Assembly: GCA_020726505.1 (NCBI GenBank)
Contig: JAHLEZ010000037.1
Coordinates: 186,001-250,000, forward strand
Direction: 5' to 3'
Length of the DNA: 64,000 bases
Origin: Leptodontidium sp. MPI-SDFR-AT-0119
Lineage: Eukaryota; Ascomycota; Leotiomycetes; Helotiales; Leptodontidiaceae
A program made the translations under genes and the position numbers. This document shows, piece after piece, positions 45,034-56,628 of this stretch. The notes below the pieces were generated by a model. It made no database searches and was not told the DNA's origin. It worked only from the letters and a program-made list of their open reading frames with translations. How positions within the stretch are numbered: the first letter of the stretch is position 1; every line of letters starts with the position of its first letter.

Positions 45034-47280
45034 ATGCGTTTCGAACATGGTTTACTTGCCATGCTGCCGGCAACAGCAGCATCGGCTCAGAATGCAACAA
45101 AATATTCAGTCAAGGAGCCGCCACTAACAACCGACTGGAAATACAAAGTTGGCGCCAATCCGTGGCCAGAATACCCAAGGCCGCAACTGGAACGCTCTGA
45201 CTGGCAAAATCTGAATGGATTTTAGACGTATCAGAATGCTTCAAGCCTAAATGATACTACCTCCCTGCCATTCGGCCAGACGCTGGCAAATGAAGTCTTG
45301 ATTCCATCTTGTTTGGAGAGTGGACTTCCTGGTACGTTTACCCTATCCTTATGAAAGAATGGATGGCTTGATTGACTTGATATCAGGAATCCAAGGGGAA
45401 AATACAATCTTCTCATGGTTCTCTACGTCATTCACCGTACCCTCCTCCTGGTCAGGAAGAAAAGTCTTGCTTAACTTCGCTGCAGTAGACTACGAAGCTA
45501 CAGTCTACACAAATGGAAACCAAATTGGCTTTAACCGTGGAGGTTATTTCCGCTTCACGATTGATGCCACTGAGCATGTGACCTTCAACGGCACCAATGA
45601 ACTGTATGAGAAATCTCAACCACAGAAGCAGATTCAATACGCTGATATCTTTAAGACTTGTATTTGTCCATGATCCAGTGGATTCGGAGGGCTATGTGAT
45701 CCCGATAGGCAAGCAGACTCTGCGCCCATCCCACATTTTCTACACGCCCTGTAGTGGTATTTGGCAGAGTGTTTGGACCGAGGCAGCTCCCGAGAACCAT
45801 ATCACGCAACTTGATGTCGACGCAAACATGGATGGTAAAGGTACATTCCACATTACTCTACTCTCAATTCTACCGTACTAACTCCCAGATCTCTCAGTCA
45901 ACATGACAGTCCACAGCTCAGCCGGCTCACAAACTCCGGTCGAAGTCACACTTGACGGCCGTTCATTCACTCGGAAATCGGACACCCCCTTGCAATTCGC
46001 AGTCGACTCTCCAGATCTCTGGTCTCCCAATTCCCCCACTCTGTATAACTTCACCGTAAAGCTAGGCGACGACGAAGTCAAGAGCTATACCGGCTTCAGG
46101 ACAATCTCCAAGGCAGAAGTCAACGGCATCGTCTCGCCAATTCTAAACGGGAAGCCAATTTTCATGTTTGGTACTCTAGATCAGGGATTCTGGCCTGATG
46201 GGATTTACACTGCTCCAAACCGGGAAGCTGTGGTGTATGATTTGAACGGTTTGAAGAAGCCGAACTTCAGCATAGTTCGGAAACATGTGAGTCGTTTGTC
46301 TCCACGGAAACCATCATATGAACATGACTGACTGTAAAATTCTATAGATTAAAGTTGAGCTCGCTTTGTTCTACTAGGCATGTGATCAACTCGGTCTTTT
46401 GGTAATTCAGGATATGCCTTCGCTTAGAGCAGATGGTGTCCTGCCAGACGAAGCTCAACAAACAGAGTTTACTCGCCAATTGGAGATCCTTGTGAATCAA
46501 CACAAGAGTTATCAAGTATCGCGACTTACGTAAATGCATCCTGAATCTCAACTCCCAATTGTTAGAGGCTTACTGTCTACTTCTAGATCATCTACAACGA
46601 AGGCTGGGGACAACTGAGAGATGGAGTCTACCCCGAATTTGGGCTCACAGATCTAGTCCACTCAATCGACCCTACTAGACTTATGGACAGCACATCCGGG
46701 TGGTTCGACCACGGTGCTGGAGATTTCAGCGTATGTCCATTCACACTTGATCAAAGCAGAGAAAGCATACTCACATTTTTTTTTTTAGGACAACCACCAC
46801 TATGCTAACCCACAATGTGGGACTCCATTCTGCTCGATAAACTCCAGTCCCTTTGACCCAACTCGGATTGGGTTCCAGGGCGAATTCGGCGGTATCGGAT
46901 AAAACGTTTCAATTGGACAGTAAGCCCCTTTCACCTCCCATCTTGCTCTCGTTCCAGAAATCTAACATCCGTCACTCAGCCTCTGGAACGTCCAAGCAGC
47001 GATCGACACCATAAACCAAACCTATGAAATCGACCAGACGCTAGAAGCATGGCGATACAGAGGCCATTTCCTCCTTGACGAACTCAAGGAGAAAACGAGC
47101 ATGTACTCGTGTAATGGGGGTGTGTGGACGCAAACAACTGATGTAGAGGGCGAGGTGAAAGGTCTCTTGACTTATGATCGGAGGGTCTTGAGACCGAATG
47201 AGGAACAGTGGAGGGATGTTGTACAGGTTTTTTACGATGCTGCTGTTGGGAGGGGAAACACTTCGTATCCGACTTATTAG
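45034..47280 (+). pseudogene. Glycoside hydrolase family 2 (beta-galactosidase/glucuronidase-like) pseudogene
   Basis: A full-length secreted GH2 enzyme can be followed: signal-like MRFEHGLLAMLPATAASAQ, sugar-binding domain (LERSDWQNLNGF, then KVLLNFAAVDYEATVYTNG), immunoglobulin-like domain (YNFTVKLGDDEVKSYTGFRT), and TIM barrel (ACDQLGLLVIQDMPSLR, IIYNEGWGQLRDGVYPEFG with the acid/base Glu, and FQGEFGGIG). It is broken by in-frame stops at 45223-45225 (Trp-like position), 46375-46377 (Gln-like position, TAG) and 46900-46902, plus a one-base loss before SIATY near 46512. Introns are still recognisable and the reading otherwise conserved, so inactivation is recent. Confidence 0.88.
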
Positions 47281-48537
47281 ACTGCTGTTAACTGGGGATG
47301 GGAGCCAGGATTGAAGAAGTTCAAACGGCTGTAGAGTTTAAAGCTGTAGGGCAGAAGACAGCAAAAAATCGAAACGGGGAGACATTTTTTGCCTCGCAGA
47401 ATTTTTTCTTTCCTTTGACAATTCCAAACCGTGATATCAGTTACTAACAATATGGGGATGGGGGATATATCCTGCAAAGCATCAAAGTACTTTTTAGCTT
47501 TGGCACCCTTCACTTTCAGAAGTCGATTGAAAGTGCCGAGATTTTCCCATAACTTTGCCAATATATTCTTCTTAAAGGAGTTACCATAGCCGATAAATAC
47601 ACGCGCATAAATGATCGGAGGATCGGACGATCTTAAAGACGTAAAGTACAGGTAGATCTTGATTCCAGCAACTGGGGCATAGCGCGCATGAGCGCAGATC
47701 ATGACTCGCTAAACTCTCACTGACTGTTGGGATGGTGCAACCAATATTCCGGATGTTTCAATCCTGTCTCCTCTAACCAGAAGAAGTAAATGGTACGAGT
47801 CCTTTCCAGAAGCCATAGAGAAATAGATATTGGTTGGTTTGGGGTGGCGGAAAGAAATGTAGAATCTCACTGAAAGCGTACCCAGCGGGGAGGGAGATAC
47901 ACTACACTCCCATATTGACTCGTCAACAATGGTACCATCTCAACTTCAGAAACGCCGGACCCAAATTCCAAGGTATATCAGACATTTCACAGTACAAATT
48001 CCGGATCTTTCATTGCTCCGAAACACCGGAGCATTGGCCATACTCCACACAAAGTCTTCTTGGGAAGCGAAGGTTTCCTTGAAACACTACAGAAACGAAA
48101 CATCTGATCGGTGCAGCATTGATGCTCGCTCGTCCTTTCGTGAGACTACCGTACTGTTCATTTTCTGATGACAAAGAATACTTTGAGATTGTGAGACCGA
48201 CTGAGAAATTTAAGATGATGAGCTTTTCTGTTCAGGTGGGTGCTTAGGTGTTTGTTCCTGTACTAGGAATGCCAATCCGATCCTTGAGTCTCCCCAGCTT
48301 TGTAGATTCAAGAGTCTTGGGCTCTGTACCAGGGAAAGTTAAAGGGCTTTCTAGAATAACGATATCGATTAAGTTTAACTCTCCCACACTTCAGCGTTCA
48401 AGATGGAGGGATGTCGCAGGCAAAGTTCGTTTTGGATTTTGGTCTTTCGGCGTTGACATTTCGGACGCCTGAACTTTGATAAATATACCACCGCCCAGCA
48501 TGACAGAACTCAGTTGAAAAAATCGTAAGAAGCCGCG
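47281..48537. other. Gene-free region
   Basis: About 1.26 kb. A 141-codon minus-strand open frame (47277-47702) has no recognisable domain and low-complexity composition. No tRNA, repeat or element ends were found. Confidence 0.4.
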
Positions 48538-49656
48538 ATGCCTTTCGTTCTCGATTCTAGGACGGCTGCATCGCCTGAAAGAAGAGATTTATCAACCATG
48601 CTGGTTCAGAGTCGAGCACCGTTCAACAGGCAGGTCACTACTGCTATGCGTGCACTTTTGTCCATCATTCTTTTGGGGAACTATTATATCTGGGCCATTG
48701 GGAATGGAAAGGAGAAATTTATACCTTTCAATAACTCTGTTCAGAGCCATCCCGGAGTTGCAGCCAGCAATGGATGGCATCATCTTGCTGCTCCGACTCC
48801 AGTGACGGTTACGGTTGTGCACACCAGTACCGCGTCGCCGTTCCCTTCACCAACCTCGACAGCGATTCCACAGAAAATATGGTACAAAGCTGGGCCCAAA
48901 GGAATCAGTGAGGCATCAGGGCGGTGGATCAGCTCTTGCCTTTTGAATAATCCCACCTGGAGGCGCGAGATCTTAACCGATTACTCCAGCGATACCTACG
49001 TTAAGTCCTTCTATGCGCATCGTCCCGACATCGTCAATGTGTACCTATCGCTCGCAGTTCCTATCTTGAAGGCGGATTTCCTGCGCTATTTGATCCTTTT
49101 TGCCGAAGGTGGAATATGGAGCGACCTCGACGTGTCCTGTGAGGATGTCCCCATTGACGAATGGATACCAGAACAATATCGGAAAGACACTGCGGTCGTG
49201 GTTGGGTTGGAATTTGACGACGATGATTGGGGACATGATAACTATTTGCGCACACAATTCGCAAGTTGGACGATTATGGCGAAGCCCGGTTCGCCGCACT
49301 TTGGAATGGTTATTCAAGACGTGATGAAGGGACTTCAGGATACCGCGAATGAGAACAATGTGTCGATTTCGGGAGTGACATACCGGATGATCAGCGACGT
49401 AGTGGATGTCACAGGCCCGAAGAGAATGACGAGGAGTATTGTCCGAAGCTTGGAACTACAACTCAAAGAGCCGATAGGCGACAAGAATACGTCTGGATTG
49501 GCTGAGCCGAAACTGATAGGCGACGTCTTGATTCTGCCAAGTGCTGCTTTTGCTGCGAGGCAAGCTGGCTATCCAGAGGATCGAGGTCCGGCGCTCGTTT
49601 CCCATCATTATGCAGGAAGTTGGAAGAATGAGAAAGGGGGAGAGAGGCGTAGATGA
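48538..49656 (+). CDS. Glycosyltransferase family 32 (Och1-like) protein
   Basis: Single-exon protein of 372 residues, predicted type II Golgi membrane glycosyltransferase. One hydrophobic segment (about 38-54, RALLSIILLGNYYIWAI) is followed by a Ser/Thr/Pro-rich stem. The catalytic domain shows IPQKIWYKAGPKG, SLAVPILKADFLRYLILFAE, then the DXD metal/nucleotide-sugar site in GGIWSDLDVS (D196, D198), SWTIMAKPGSPHF and a C-terminal HHYAGSWKN. These are standard for GT32 alpha-mannosyl- or related hexosyltransferases; donor and acceptor cannot be told. A downstream ATG at residue 21 is an alternative start. Confidence 0.88.
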   Translation: MPFVLDSRTAASPERRDLSTMLVQSRAPFNRQVTTAMRALLSIILLGNYYIWAIGNGKEKFIPFNNSVQSHPGVAASNGWHHLAAPTPVTVTVVHTSTASPFPSPTSTAIPQKIWYKAGPKGISEASGRWISSCLLNNPTWRREILTDYSSDTYVKSFYAHRPDIVNVYLSLAVPILKADFLRYLILFAEGGIWSDLDVSCEDVPIDEWIPEQYRKDTAVVVGLEFDDDDWGHDNYLRTQFASWTIMAKPGSPHFGMVIQDVMKGLQDTANENNVSISGVTYRMISDVVDVTGPKRMTRSIVRSLELQLKEPIGDKNTSGLAEPKLIGDVLILPSAAFAARQAGYPEDRGPALVSHHYAGSWKNEKGGERRR

Positions 49657-50605
49657 AGATCGTGGCATTCAAAAAAAGAGGCATCGCGAGGGAAACGACA
49701 AAGACAACGAACGCTAGGCCTGGTGATCGAGGGAGGGTGGCACCAGTTGGCTTGAGACAACAGAAAAATATCAGAAGGACGGTGACGGGAATCTCAAGGT
49801 TGCCCAGGGACATGAGATCGGAAAGAGGAAATCATGGGCTGTAGCATGTTATCTTGACGTCTTGATGATGTGCCTGTTTACAAGGGGTATCTTGCTTCTG
49901 GAAGTAAACAAAGGCAGGATAAGAAGAAAAAGGGTCTGGCCAACTTGTACTCTCTTGAGAAGAGGTAGCTCCAAGTACGAACTGGCAAGGCCCGCTATGA
50001 AAATTTGGACAGGTTCCTGGAATCTTTCCCCAATTTGGGCGTGAGGAAATGTAAGAGGAGAAGGGATGAGACTGTTATAATTAGCGAGAAATGGATATAA
50101 AGCAAACCACATAGACATAGAAATGGAAGGTCGATCTAATTTTGAATCGAGCAAATCTTTTGTAATGGGAAAGGGCGAGCAGCTGTACCTGATCAACGGC
50201 CATGCGGTTGGCAAGGCAAAAGAGATTGATTGACAACCTTAGATAGGCCTACTGTATCGATGGTCTGGTCCGGTCTTGTCTGTGTAGGCCATCCTCAATT
50301 GTACGAGGTATGAAGTAAACAATGGGTTACATTTTATTCGGATAATAGAGAGCACTCAATCACTCTAACCACACCGTATCATCCATATCTTACCGTACCA
50401 TGGGGTTTGGGTTGTCGATATTTTGATGTCTGAAAGGAGAGGAGAGCTGGGGAATGGGAATCTGCAAGTCGGAGGGCATCACGTGAGGCGGCCGCCCGAT
50501 TCCGCATCCTTGCCAAAATTTCATGGGAACTTTTTTCTTGAAGTTCCAGCTCCAGCACCAACTAGACTTCAATCTTACTCTCTCACAACGCCATATCCGC
50601 ACAAC
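49657..50605. other. Intergenic, upstream of Mak11
   Basis: No gene is recognised. The frame of the Mak11 gene is open upstream to 50423, but that part is leader-like and the ATG at 50606 is the natural start. Confidence 0.45.
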
Positions 50606-52057
50606 ATGGCCAAACGAAAGCGCACTGTGAACCTCACCCAGGAATACAACAAGACCAAGGACATAGTACCTACCAAGAAGGTCAAATCAGCACCTACCTC
50701 TTCCTCGAACTCTCCGCCAAAAGCTCCAACCACTATCCAAATCGTCGCGGGGTCCTACGATCGAGTCCTCCACGGCGTCACAGCAACAATCTCTTCCAAT
50801 GACGAAGTGCAGTTCGCAGATACCTTCTTATTCAATGCTCACACCTCAGCAATCCGCTGCCTTGCCCTCTCTCCAGTCTCTGCACCCGTCCCGAAACAAA
50901 CCCAAAAGATCATTCTAGCCAGCGGCAGCACCGATGAACGTATAAACCTCTACCACCTCTCTGCACACGCCCCCTCCAAGATCACCGTCCCAGCTATTCC
51001 ATCCCTTACATCGAAAGCCGTCGTTGAAAATCCCCAGAACCGCGAATTGGGCTCTCTCATCCACCACTCAAGCACAGTCACGGCTTTATACTTCCCGAAC
51101 AGAAGTAAGCTGCTAAGTTCGGCGGAGGATAGCACAATAGCAGTAACGAGGACAAGAGATTGGACTTTGCTATCTACGATCAAGGCACCCATTCCCAAAC
51201 CAGTTGGCAGGCCCAGTGGAGATACGGCACCTTTGGGTGGTGCGCCGAGTGGAGTCAACGATTTCGCAGTACATCCGTCCATGAAATTGATGATCTCTGT
51301 AGGGAAGGGAGAGAAGTCCATGCGATTGTGGAACTTAGTTACAGGAAAGAAGGCTGGTGTACTAACTTTCGAAAGAGGAATACTGGCCGAAGTAGGAGAG
51401 GGCAGACACAGTAGTGGAGAGGGACGGAAAGTCGCCTGGGGCTCGACTGATGCAGGGGAGGAATTCTGCGTTGGGTTTGAGCGAGGTGCTCTGGTTTTTG
51501 GAATGGACAGCAAGCCCAAGTGCAAGGTTGTGCCGGAGCCAAGGACGAAGATCCACGAATTGTGTTATATTCAGGTGGACGAGGAGGAAGATGTTCAGGT
51601 ATTGGCGATATCTACTGAAGATGGGAGGATACTGTTCTACTCGACCCGACCAGCAGATCTTGTCACAGCAGAGGCAGCCGAAGGAAAGGATGCGCCACTC
51701 CCATCCGCGAAATTGATAGTACAACTTGGAGGGAAAGCTGCAGGGCTCAATGGACGAATTAAGGATTTCACAGTCTTGAATGTTGGAGAAGGGGCATCGA
51801 AAGAATTCATCATCGTGGCAGGAGGTAGCGATGGAGCTCTACGACTATGGAGATTTGCACCAAAAGATTTGGCAGCAAATAGTGGAAAGGTCAAACAAAT
51901 TGGGAAATTATTGGGAACGTACGAGACGACGAATCGGATCACATGCCTAAAAGCTTTTGTTATGCTGCCGAAGATGGAAGGGGCTGAAGATGAGGATATT
52001 GAGGACTTTGAAGGCTTAGAAGATGATGAGGAGGCAAGTAGTTCTGATAGCGAGTAA
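50606..52057 (+). CDS. mak11: Mak11/PAK1IP1-like WD40 ribosome-biogenesis protein
   Basis: Intronless gene for 483 residues. A basic, nuclear-localisation-like N-terminus (MAKRKRTVNL, then TKKVKSAPTS) is followed by WD40 repeats: GSYDRVLHGVTATI, FNAHTSAIRCLALSPVS, ILASGSTDERINLYHL, HHSSTVTALYFPNRSKLLSS with AEDSTIAVTRTRDWTLL, NDFAVHPSMKLMISVGKGEK with SMRLWNLVTGKKAGV, and FIIVAGGSDGALRLWRF. An acidic tail (EDEDIEDFEGLEDDEE) ends the protein. This order matches Mak11/PAK1IP1, needed for 60S subunit maturation in the nucleolus. I chose MAKRKR as start because it matches the family's basic N-terminus; upstream in-frame codons look like leader. Confidence 0.88.
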   Translation: MAKRKRTVNLTQEYNKTKDIVPTKKVKSAPTSSSNSPPKAPTTIQIVAGSYDRVLHGVTATISSNDEVQFADTFLFNAHTSAIRCLALSPVSAPVPKQTQKIILASGSTDERINLYHLSAHAPSKITVPAIPSLTSKAVVENPQNRELGSLIHHSSTVTALYFPNRSKLLSSAEDSTIAVTRTRDWTLLSTIKAPIPKPVGRPSGDTAPLGGAPSGVNDFAVHPSMKLMISVGKGEKSMRLWNLVTGKKAGVLTFERGILAEVGEGRHSSGEGRKVAWGSTDAGEEFCVGFERGALVFGMDSKPKCKVVPEPRTKIHELCYIQVDEEEDVQVLAISTEDGRILFYSTRPADLVTAEAAEGKDAPLPSAKLIVQLGGKAAGLNGRIKDFTVLNVGEGASKEFIIVAGGSDGALRLWRFAPKDLAANSGKVKQIGKLLGTYETTNRITCLKAFVMLPKMEGAEDEDIEDFEGLEDDEEASSSDSE

Positions 52058-52226
52058 ATGATACCCGATGCCGTCTTTGCTTCCTTTTCATACCATTCCG
52101 ATTTTTTCCCTTTCGTTCTTTGACCACCCCCCAAATGGCTCTCAGAAATTCCTACAGAGGCTCTGGCGGCTGTTGCTTTGCGGACCCTGATTTCTCGTCT
52201 TCCCTTTTTCCTTGACCCAGGTTCGG

Positions 52227-52598
52227 TCAAGACACGCCATCGAATGCCGTACATCCACCAAACCCGCAGTCCATCCCACAATCACAGCAAAGATCATCAT
52301 CGACCTCTTCGGTAGAGCTATTGGAAACAGAGGAAGTCTTGCTGGCAGCGCTGATTTCATCTTGCTTGGCTGGACTTTCCACAGACGGCGTAGTCGTCGG
52401 TTTTGGGCTACTACTCGGAGACGTCAAGCAAGAGTTGTTTTGGAGCATAGAAGCAACTAACCTTTGCTCCTTCACAGCTTCTACAGCTATTCCGACCTCT
52501 TGCACCGTTGTTCCGCTCTTGACCACGGGTTCTGGTCCCGCCAGGCGACCTTTTCGGAACCTGCTCAAGATTGTCCATCTCGCGAAGAAGAGAACCAT
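52227..52598 (-). CDS. Small hypothetical protein with Cys-rich C-terminus
   Basis: Possible single-exon gene of 123 residues starting MVLFFARWTILSRFRKGRLA. A short hydrophobic start is followed by a Ser/Thr/Pro-rich low-complexity middle and ends CCDCGMDCGFGGCTAF. Convergent with mak11. No family is recognised. The clustered cysteines at the end are unusual for a random frame, but composition alone is weak support. Confidence 0.35.
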   Translation of the reverse strand: MVLFFARWTILSRFRKGRLAGPEPVVKSGTTVQEVGIAVEAVKEQRLVASMLQNNSCLTSPSSSPKPTTTPSVESPAKQDEISAASKTSSVSNSSTEEVDDDLCCDCGMDCGFGGCTAFDGVS

Positions 52599-52900
52599 TT
52601 CAAAGAGAGACGATGGCAATTTATGGCACAAAAGAGCAAAATTTGACTCGAGATAATGCAGAAAGAATTGAAAACAGTATCGCATATATTCATGTGGGTG
52701 AGGTGTGGATATACTTTGCTTGCCGAGAACGCAAGGCTGCGTTTTCAGCTCCAGCTCTCAACAAATCTGCTCACCGACGCATGGTAGGATCAGCCACCGA
52801 GCCAGAGCCGGGATCTGTGCTAAATTTACTAACCACCCAAAAATACATTCTCATGTCAAGAAAATGCACTTTGAAGATCTTCGGGCTTTGAGTTGTGGAG

Positions 52901-54751
52901 ATGGATCCCCTTGGAGCAACCGCTTCGGTATTGACGCTCCTCGAAGTAGTGGTCAAGACAACGAAGTTGATCAATCGACTCGTGAAACAATATCAAGATG
53001 TGCCTGCGGAACTCACCAGGCTGAAGCATCAAGTGGAAGGCTTGAAGAGCCAGATTGTGCTGCTTCGACTCCTGGAAGAATCGGTGGGAAGTGATGTTTT
53101 CGAATTGGGCGGTTGTGACGTTACTACCACGCTGAATGGGTTCATTCGAGAGTCGATGAGCGTGATTACTGAAATATGCAGTGATTTTGAGGAGCAGTGT
53201 CTCATGAATGGAATGGGGAAGGGGGGGAGATTGAAGTGGGCGTTGCTTGATGCTTCGAGGATTAGGCGATGGGATGATAATTTGCATCGGCAATCAGCTG
53301 ACCTAGGAAACATTGTACTCCTGCTTAATCTGTAAGTGTCTTGCAATTTTGAAGATCATCGGATTTTTGTTGTATGACTGACATGAAACAGACGCAGCTC
53401 AAGCCTTCTTCACTCCAAAGTCGAGCACTGGAAACAACAAATCCTATCTTCGCAACCAACTCTTGCTGCTCCAGAGCTTCATACCCAAGTCCGTCTTTTA
53501 CGAGCTCTTCACTACTTCGGAGACTGGGCCGTCATACCTTTTTCCAAAATTCATGGATCATTTTCCAAGACTCAGAAGGGAAAACAATACATGTATAATG
53601 TCTCACTGCGACTGCAAGCCTTATTCTGTCTCAAAATCCTCTCTATCGATGTCAAGATCGGCCAGCATTCGTTTTTCTCAGTGGGAAACACATCTTTTGG
53701 CATGGATATCAAGCTCAGAACTCTAGTCGAGGAGGATTCGGAAGTGATGAAAGCTTCCAAACGAGGTGATACTGAGACAGTATGGGCTCTCTTCCAAGCA
53801 GGAAAGGCAAGTGTCCATGACGTGACGCTAGAAAACCGGTCACCTCTGCGAGTAAGACAATCCTCTAATTCTAATGCTCTCATCTGACCTTGGAACAGTA
53901 CGCAATTGAAAGTGGCTCTAGCGACTTGGTTCGTTACCTCATCAACAACGGAGCAGACGTAAACGAGTATTGCGGGCTTATGCAAACGTAAGTTCGCTCC
54001 CAGGCACTCACCACCTCAGCAATAACTGAAATATAACAGAAACCTAATCCAATGCGCATTCGCCTTCTCTCAAATCGAAATCGCGCGAATCTTGATCTCA
54101 AACGGCACAGAAATCCACCACATAAACGCCACAGGATGGACACCCGCCTTCCACATCTTCGGCAACATGCCAAACCCCACACCGCAATCTTCTCACGAGT
54201 CTCTTGAGATCCTCTCCTCTGCCTCATTTACAGACTTTAACACCCAAGATGTCGAAGGGTGGACATGCATGCACCGCGCCGCTGCGTACGGACACGCAGA
54301 AGACATCAGGCTCCTGCTGAAACTCAACGCGAGCACCACGGTGCAAACGGTCAAAGTCTGCTGGACGCCAATCTTCTGCGCTGTCCACTTCGGCAATATC
54401 TCAACATTCGATGAACTGCGACGCATTCACACCGATTTTCTCGACCTGAGAGATGTAAGGAGATGGACACTGCTGCATGTCGCTGTGAATGCGAAGTGGT
54501 TGGATATGATAGCGTATCTTATCGCTCTTGGAGCTGATCCGCACGCTGGGAGTTTGGCTACGCAGTTCTTGGTACCCGGGGGTTTGAAGGGTAGGTCTGT
54601 CACACCTGGAGATATTGCGATTTTGAGAGGCGACAAGGTACTCGCGAGGTATGTGGAAGCTTTGGTGAGCTGTGGTCACGATGTACTTGTGAGTCGGGAT
54701 AGTCCTCAGAGTGAGCCAGAAATATTCTGGCCAGCTGTGGAAGTGTTGTAA
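52901..54751 (+). CDS. HeLo-like N-terminal domain protein with ankyrin repeats
   Basis: Four exons (52901-53331, 53392-53851, 53899-53987, 54040-54751) give 563 residues. The start is the ATG of MDPLGATASV. Residues 1-140 (MDPLGATASVLTLLEVVVKT, then PAELTRLKHQVEGLKSQIVL) resemble the helical HeLo-like/STAND N-terminal domain of fungal non-self-recognition proteins. The C-terminal half has ankyrin-type repeats: YAIESGSSDLVRYLINNGAD, GWTCMHRAAAYGHAEDIRLL and RWTLLHVAVNAKWLDMIAYL ending ALGADP. No NACHT or NB-ARC P-loop is visible, so the usual central switch is absent. Role in incompatibility or immunity-like signalling is inference from the architecture. Confidence 0.8.
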
Positions 54752-54971
54752 AGTTCTGTGGGATATTATATTAAGTTGAATTGAGTTGTGATCTTTTGGC
54801 TTGCCTTTTTTATGTTCCTCTGGCATATCTCTTCGATTCATACCCTCAGAGGTTATAATTTGGACACTCTTCTCCTGCCAAATCACTAGACCCGATCTGA
54901 AGAAAAATCTTGAACACAATTCTTGCAATAAGTCAAGTATACAGGTTGCTCTGGCATCCCAGCAAGTCTCT

Positions 54972-55613
54972 TCACCTCCCCTTCTTCCCCTTCTCGTTTC
55001 TCGTCTCCTTCCCACCTCCCCCAGCTACTCCGCTCGCCTCCGTCTCCCTTTCAATCCTCGCCTTCCTCAGCCTCCCCAAAAACTTCTCATCCTCCAACTC
55101 TCCCTTCAAGATGCCAAACACCCCTAAATAAACAGGAACCATATCATGCGTCCCACACGGTCTGAAATCCCCACTTGCTTTCCGCTTGTCGTAGAAATTC
55201 ACCATGCGCCGCTTGATTGCTTCTTCGACTGTCTCAGTTTTCATTTCTCCTTTAATTTCTGCCGGCTTGGAAGGCTGTTTCGGTATTTGAAACTCCTCGG
55301 TGGCACCTTCTGTATAGTCTTCTTCCATTTCGTCTGGTTCAGGAGGGAAATGAACTAATGTGCTTTTCACAAGCTCTGCTTGCTCTGCTGTGAAATATGG
55401 CTCGCTGATATACAACTCGTCGACAGTTCTTTCCAGCCTCGTTACGGACGCAGGATCATTCTTGATATTTGCCAGGTCGTAGATCAGCACTTTTATTTTG
55501 TACCATATATCGTTATTTTTCTTCAATTCGGATAGATTTATCTTCCGTGTACCAGGCTGCTGAGAACTGCTGGCTGTATTGGGCGTCTTGGTGGGGTTCT
55601 TAAGTTTTGCCAT
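54972..55613 (-). CDS. Hypothetical basic, charged protein
   Basis: Intronless, 213 residues, start MAKLKNPTKTPNTASSS. Two conserved-looking blocks: NDIWYKIKVLIYDLANIKND with ELYISEPYFTAEQAELVKST near the centre, and AIKRRMVNFYDKRKASGDFR with MVPVYLGVFGILKGELEDEK. The C-terminus is Gly/Lys/Arg-rich and probably disordered. No signal peptide or membrane segment. I do not recognise the family. Good codon continuity with no competing frame argues for a real gene. Convergent with the ankyrin gene (220 bp between stops). Confidence 0.7.
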   Translation of the reverse strand: MAKLKNPTKTPNTASSSQQPGTRKINLSELKKNNDIWYKIKVLIYDLANIKNDPASVTRLERTVDELYISEPYFTAEQAELVKSTLVHFPPEPDEMEEDYTEGATEEFQIPKQPSKPAEIKGEMKTETVEEAIKRRMVNFYDKRKASGDFRPCGTHDMVPVYLGVFGILKGELEDEKFLGRLRKARIERETEASGVAGGGGKETRNEKGKKGR

Positions 55614-56628
55614 GTTTGAGTGTGTTAGAATCGTGGGTTTGGTATTTTATTATGAGAAAAATGACCCTGCACGTTTTTGTTTAAATGTATTTTTTATTTT
55701 ACAAGGCAGTCAAATTACCAATTGTCGGGTTCTCGTGGGGCAGAATGACGAACTGGATGTAGTTTGGGACCGATCATGGCGAAGCGAATACCTTTTGCAA
55801 ACTAAGAAGCTCTTTTAGCGAAATTAACCTTCGCTATCCTGAGAAGAAAATTCATAGATAATCCTAAAGTGTACAGTATAACAATCCTAGCGATGCACCG
55901 AGATCTGTCGAATTAGTAGAAGTCATCTTAAGAAGCCAGAAAAGGGCTCTCGCTGTTATCTTAATATTGTTTCGTGAGTCGCTAATAAACTACTTACGAT
56001 CTTGGATTTTCCCTAAGATAGTACTTTTCATAATATACAGCTTCTTATAAGATAAAATTATTATGCTCTGATACGTAAATCACTACAGATAAGAGTTGTT
56101 AAAGCTGCAAGTAGCATAGCATAGTATAAGTAAGATAAATACCCGCTGGTCCGCCTCGTGCATTGTCTCGGGGGCTTAAGACTTAAGTAGGGCCGAGCAA
56201 AGTTAACTAACAACAATCCCATACATTTGTCTACATTATGCTTCGGTGACCCAAAGGAAGTCCGAAATCGTTTCAAGTCTTTCTCTGCTTGGAATTGCTA
56301 AAGCTTGTGGTGCAATATCTTTTGGACGTAAGTATGGCCGCCGAAATCCTCCAAATCATAGCTGCAGTTGGGGGTCCCAATCAATAGCTCTCGAGGTCGA
56401 CACACTTTGGCTATCAATCCACTTCAAGTACAAATTTCAAAATATTGGAAACGACAATGAGCGCCGCTGGAACTTGAAATCATATTTATTTGATAGACTT
56501 AGACCCCAAACGAGAATCTGCTGGGTTGAGTCGCCATGTTATGGTGCCAAAATACAGCATTTTCCTCGGCGGAGTGAGATATTTTTTTCAAGGACATTCG
56601 TCTACAATGACGGACCAATAAATAACTA
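55614..56628. other. Gene-free, partly AT-rich region
   Basis: About 1 kb. 55800-56110 is AT-rich with many TATA/TTAT words and could be an old decayed repeat, but no ends or coding trace can be recognised. The rest is 3' flank of the MFS gene. Confidence 0.4.

Noticed and set aside
47277..47702. 141-codon minus-strand open frame after the GH2 relic
   Set aside because: No signature, no good start context and no supporting neighbour; could be chance in AT-rich sequence.
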